A stretch of 6,011 bases of DNA from Achromobacter sp. (lineage in GTDB: Bacteria > Pseudomonadota > Gammaproteobacteria > Burkholderiales > Burkholderiaceae_B), in contig DMTA01000534.1 of the NCBI GenBank assembly GCA_003454835.1, positions 1 to 6,011 of the forward strand, in the 5' to 3' direction. The notes under the pieces were generated by a model, which made no database searches, was not told where the DNA came from, and saw only the letters and a program-made list of their open reading frames with translations. Shown here in pieces: positions 1-6,011 of the stretch (its first letter is position 1; the number at the start of each line of letters is the position of its first letter). The translations under genes and the position numbers were made by a program.

Positions 1-147
1 TGTCGTCGTCGAGCAGCGCGCCGAAGGCGTACGGATCGGCGGTGATCTGCTCGGCCGCCGGCCATTGGATCGCCAGGCGGTACGAGGCCCCAACGCCGGC
101 CTGCGCATACGGCACGCGGCCGATGAACAGGCCCTGCGCCTGTTCCG

Positions 148-3719
<3,572 letters not shown>

Positions 3720-3723
<4 letters not shown>

Positions 3724-6011
3724 CCGTGGAGCGAAAGCCGCCACACGCGATAAGGTTGGTCGGGGGTCAGCGTCAGCGTGCGGTGCTTCTCGTGCCAGGT
3801 CTCGCGGGTTTCGGTCAGCAGGTCCTCGGCGGACAACCGGCCGGCGTCGGCCTCGCCGAACAGCCAGAACGGCGCTTCGATACGCGTTTCCTGCGCCTGG
3901 AACGGATCCAGGCTGATGACCACCAGCACCACGTTGCCGTGGCCCGGCGTGGACTTGTAGAACGCCAGCACGCGGTTGTTGGTGCTGGTCGTCAGCGTCA
4001 GGCCGCGATGCGTCTGCAGCGCGGGATTGGCGCGGCGGATCTGATTCAGGCGTGTGATCTCCGCGCGGATGTTGCCGGGCGCATGCCAGTCGCGCTGACG
4101 CAGTTCGTACTTCTCGGAGTCCAGATACTCTTCCTTGCCGGGCAGCGCGGCGCCTTCGCAGAGTTCGAAGCCGCTATAGACGCCCCACAGGCCCGAACCC
4201 AGCGCGGCCAGCGCCGAGCGGATCAGGAAGCCGGGGCGGCCCGACGTCTGCAGGAAGAACGGATTGATGTCCGGCGTGTTTACAAAGAAATGCGGCCGGA
4301 AGAAGTCGGCCGCGGGCGGCGACGAGATCTCCTGCAAATAGGCTTCCAGTTCGGCCCGCTCGTTGCGCCACGTGAAGTAGGTGTAAGACTGCGTGAAGCC
4401 GATCTTCGCCAGGCGGTACATCATCTTGGGGCGGGTGAAGGCCTCGGACAAAAAGATGACGTCCGGATGCTTGGCCTGCACCTCGCAGATCAGCCACTGC
4501 CAGAATGGCAGCGGCTTCGTGTGCGGATTGTCGACGCGGAAGATGCGCACGCCGTGGTTCACCCAGAACAACACCACGTCGCGCAGTGCGCGCCACAGTC
4601 CCAACTTTCGGCTGCGGCGGTTCTGGCCGCCGTAGAAGGACACGTTGACGATGTCCTCATATTTCTTGGGCGGATTCTCGGCGTACCGCATCGACCCGTC
4701 GGGCCGCCACGAAAACCAGTCCGGATGCTGGGCGAGCCACGGGTGGTCCGGCGAGCACTGGATGGCAAAGTCCAGCGCAAGCTCCATGCCGTGCTGCGCG
4801 GCGGCGTCCACCAGGTTCAGGAATTCCGTCAGCGTGCCCAGCGCGGGCTCGATGGCGTCGTGGCCGCCGCTCTGCGCGCCGATGGCATAGGGGCTCCCGA
4901 CGTCGCCGGGCTCGGCGCGCAGGCTGTTGTTGCGGCCCTTGCGGTTACGCTGGCCAATCGGATGGATAGGCGGCATGTACAGCACGTCGAAGCCCATCTC
5001 GCGCACGTCGGGAAGCCGCGCGATCACGTCGTCGAAGGTGCCGTGGCGGCCGGGTTCGGCGGCTTGAGACCTTGGAAACAGTTCGTACCAGCTTGAATGG
5101 CAGGCCTGGACGCGGTCCACCCAGACCGGGTAGGCGATGGCGGTGACGGCTTCGAAAGGGTGGTCGTCGAGCTCGTGCATGGCCCGCGCCAGCGCGGGAT
5201 CGAGCAGCTCGGCGACTTGCTCCGCCGTCGGCGGTAGGGGATTTGAGATATCGGCGTCTGCAAACGCCGCCAGCGTGCGGCGCACCGGCCCGGCATCGAC
5301 CCCGACGGGCGATCCGGCTTCGGCCCGCGCCAGGGCGTCGCGCAGCAGCGCCAGCCCCTCGTGGACTTCCAGGCTCAGATCGCGGCCCGCCTGGTGTTTG
5401 ACTTCGATGTCATGCGAGAACGTATGCCACGCATCAAACCACGCGGCCACGACAAATTCATGCGCCCCGATGCGGCGGGGCCGAAAGGCGGCTTCCCAGC
5501 GGTCATTCAGGCCGCGCGTCATGGGTACGGTGTGCCAGCGGGCCTCGTCCTTGGCGCGCCAGCGCACTTCGGCGGCCAACTGGTCGTGGCCGTCCATGAA
5601 GATGTCGGCCTGCACGTTGATGCGCGCATGCGGAATTGTCTTGACGGGATAGGCCCCGCCATCGACGGCCGGACTGATGTTTTCCAGCGCGACGCGCTGG
5701 CTGGCCAGATCATCGGCGCGGGTGCGGTGATGACGCACGGCGTCGCGCACCGGCTGCGTCGGCTGGAACATCAGCATCGCGCACTCGCCGCCCGCCAGAT
5801 CGTTGGCCTGCGCTTGCAATCCCGTGGGCGGCGTGAAGGGCACGAGGTCCGCAGGCGGCAGCATCGGCGCCAGCGCGTCCCAATCCATGGCCGCATTTTG
5901 CGTGGCCGAAGGATTGATCGCGAGCGCCAGCATGGCGCCGTCGCCGGCGTCGCGCAGCAGCGCCGTGCAACTGCCGTCGCGTCCGCCCAGCAGGCACAGC
6001 GGCCCAGTCAG
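3720..6011 (-). CDS. glgE: Alpha-1,4-glucan:maltose-1-phosphate maltosyltransferase GlgE (5' end outside window)
   Basis: GlgE transfers maltosyl units from maltose-1-phosphate to the non-reducing end of an alpha-1,4-glucan and releases phosphate; it is a cytoplasmic GH13 enzyme. 763 codons are visible with no stop up to the right edge. Counting from the ATG at 5933 as residue 1, the GlgE N-terminal domain starts near 80 (VALENISPAV, PVKTIPH). The barrel shows SWYELFPRS at 281-289, YMPPIHPIGQ at 319-328, the family hallmark ENPPKKYEDI at 419-428, nucleophile D468 in FRVDNPHTKP, acid/base E497 in FLSEAFTRP, and D555 in VNTPDINPF. The C-terminal beta domain ends at WRLSLHG. The core from residue 80 (about 658 residues) is close to the length of a normal single-module GlgE, so the preceding 105 or so visible residues are extra. 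They look like the last strands of another beta-sandwich. The ATG at 5933 has no Shine-Dalgarno sequence, and the frame reads as sensible protein upstream, so it is probably not the true start. Confidence 0.95.

Noticed and set aside
3726..5096. A 456-codon open frame on the plus strand, antisense to glgE
   Set aside because: It has the same codon-aligned antisense register as the frame opposite treS, explained by the same codon bias. It shows no known motif and low-complexity composition.
5931..5933. ATG at 5933 as the start of glgE
   Set aside because: There is no Shine-Dalgarno sequence upstream, the frame is open for 26 more codons to the edge with plausible protein sequence, and the residues after it look like the middle of a beta-sandwich, not an N-terminus.

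Overview
The window is a GC-rich, almost entirely coding segment from the minus strand of a bacterial chromosome. It carries three tightly packed genes of the GlgE pathway, which makes alpha-glucan from trehalose. In transcription order (right to left) they are glgE, whose 5' end lies beyond the right edge; a treS-maltokinase fusion, complete; and glgB, whose 3' end lies beyond the left edge. The gene order and the TreS-maltokinase fusion match the layout known from Pseudomonas and from Burkholderiales. The protein sequences and strong GC bias suggest a betaproteobacterium, possibly Achromobacter/Bordetella-like. That placement is inference and could not be checked by a search.

Layout: 6011-3720 encodes the maltose-1-phosphate-dependent maltosyltransferase GlgE. 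Its reading frame stays open to the window edge, and more than 100 visible residues precede the normal GlgE core. 3723-148 encodes the two-domain trehalose synthase/maltokinase. Its most likely ATG overlaps the glgE stop as ATGA. 349-1 encodes the N-terminal part of the branching enzyme GlgB. It starts 202 bases inside treS in a different frame and has a good Shine-Dalgarno sequence. There is no intergenic space, and I see no RNA gene, mobile element, CRISPR array, promoter or terminator.

How the genes work together: TreS interconverts trehalose and maltose, the fused maltokinase phosphorylates maltose with ATP to maltose-1-phosphate, GlgE transfers maltosyl units onto a growing alpha-1,4-glucan and releases phosphate, and GlgB adds alpha-1,6 branches. 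The window is therefore a nearly complete trehalose-to-glycogen route that needs no ADP-glucose.

This is a known pathway, not a new system. The points most worth a second look are the treS/glgB junction (a 202-nt out-of-frame overlap preceded by A5-C4 runs, where a one-base slip would fuse TreS-maltokinase to GlgB) and the extra N-terminal module on GlgE.
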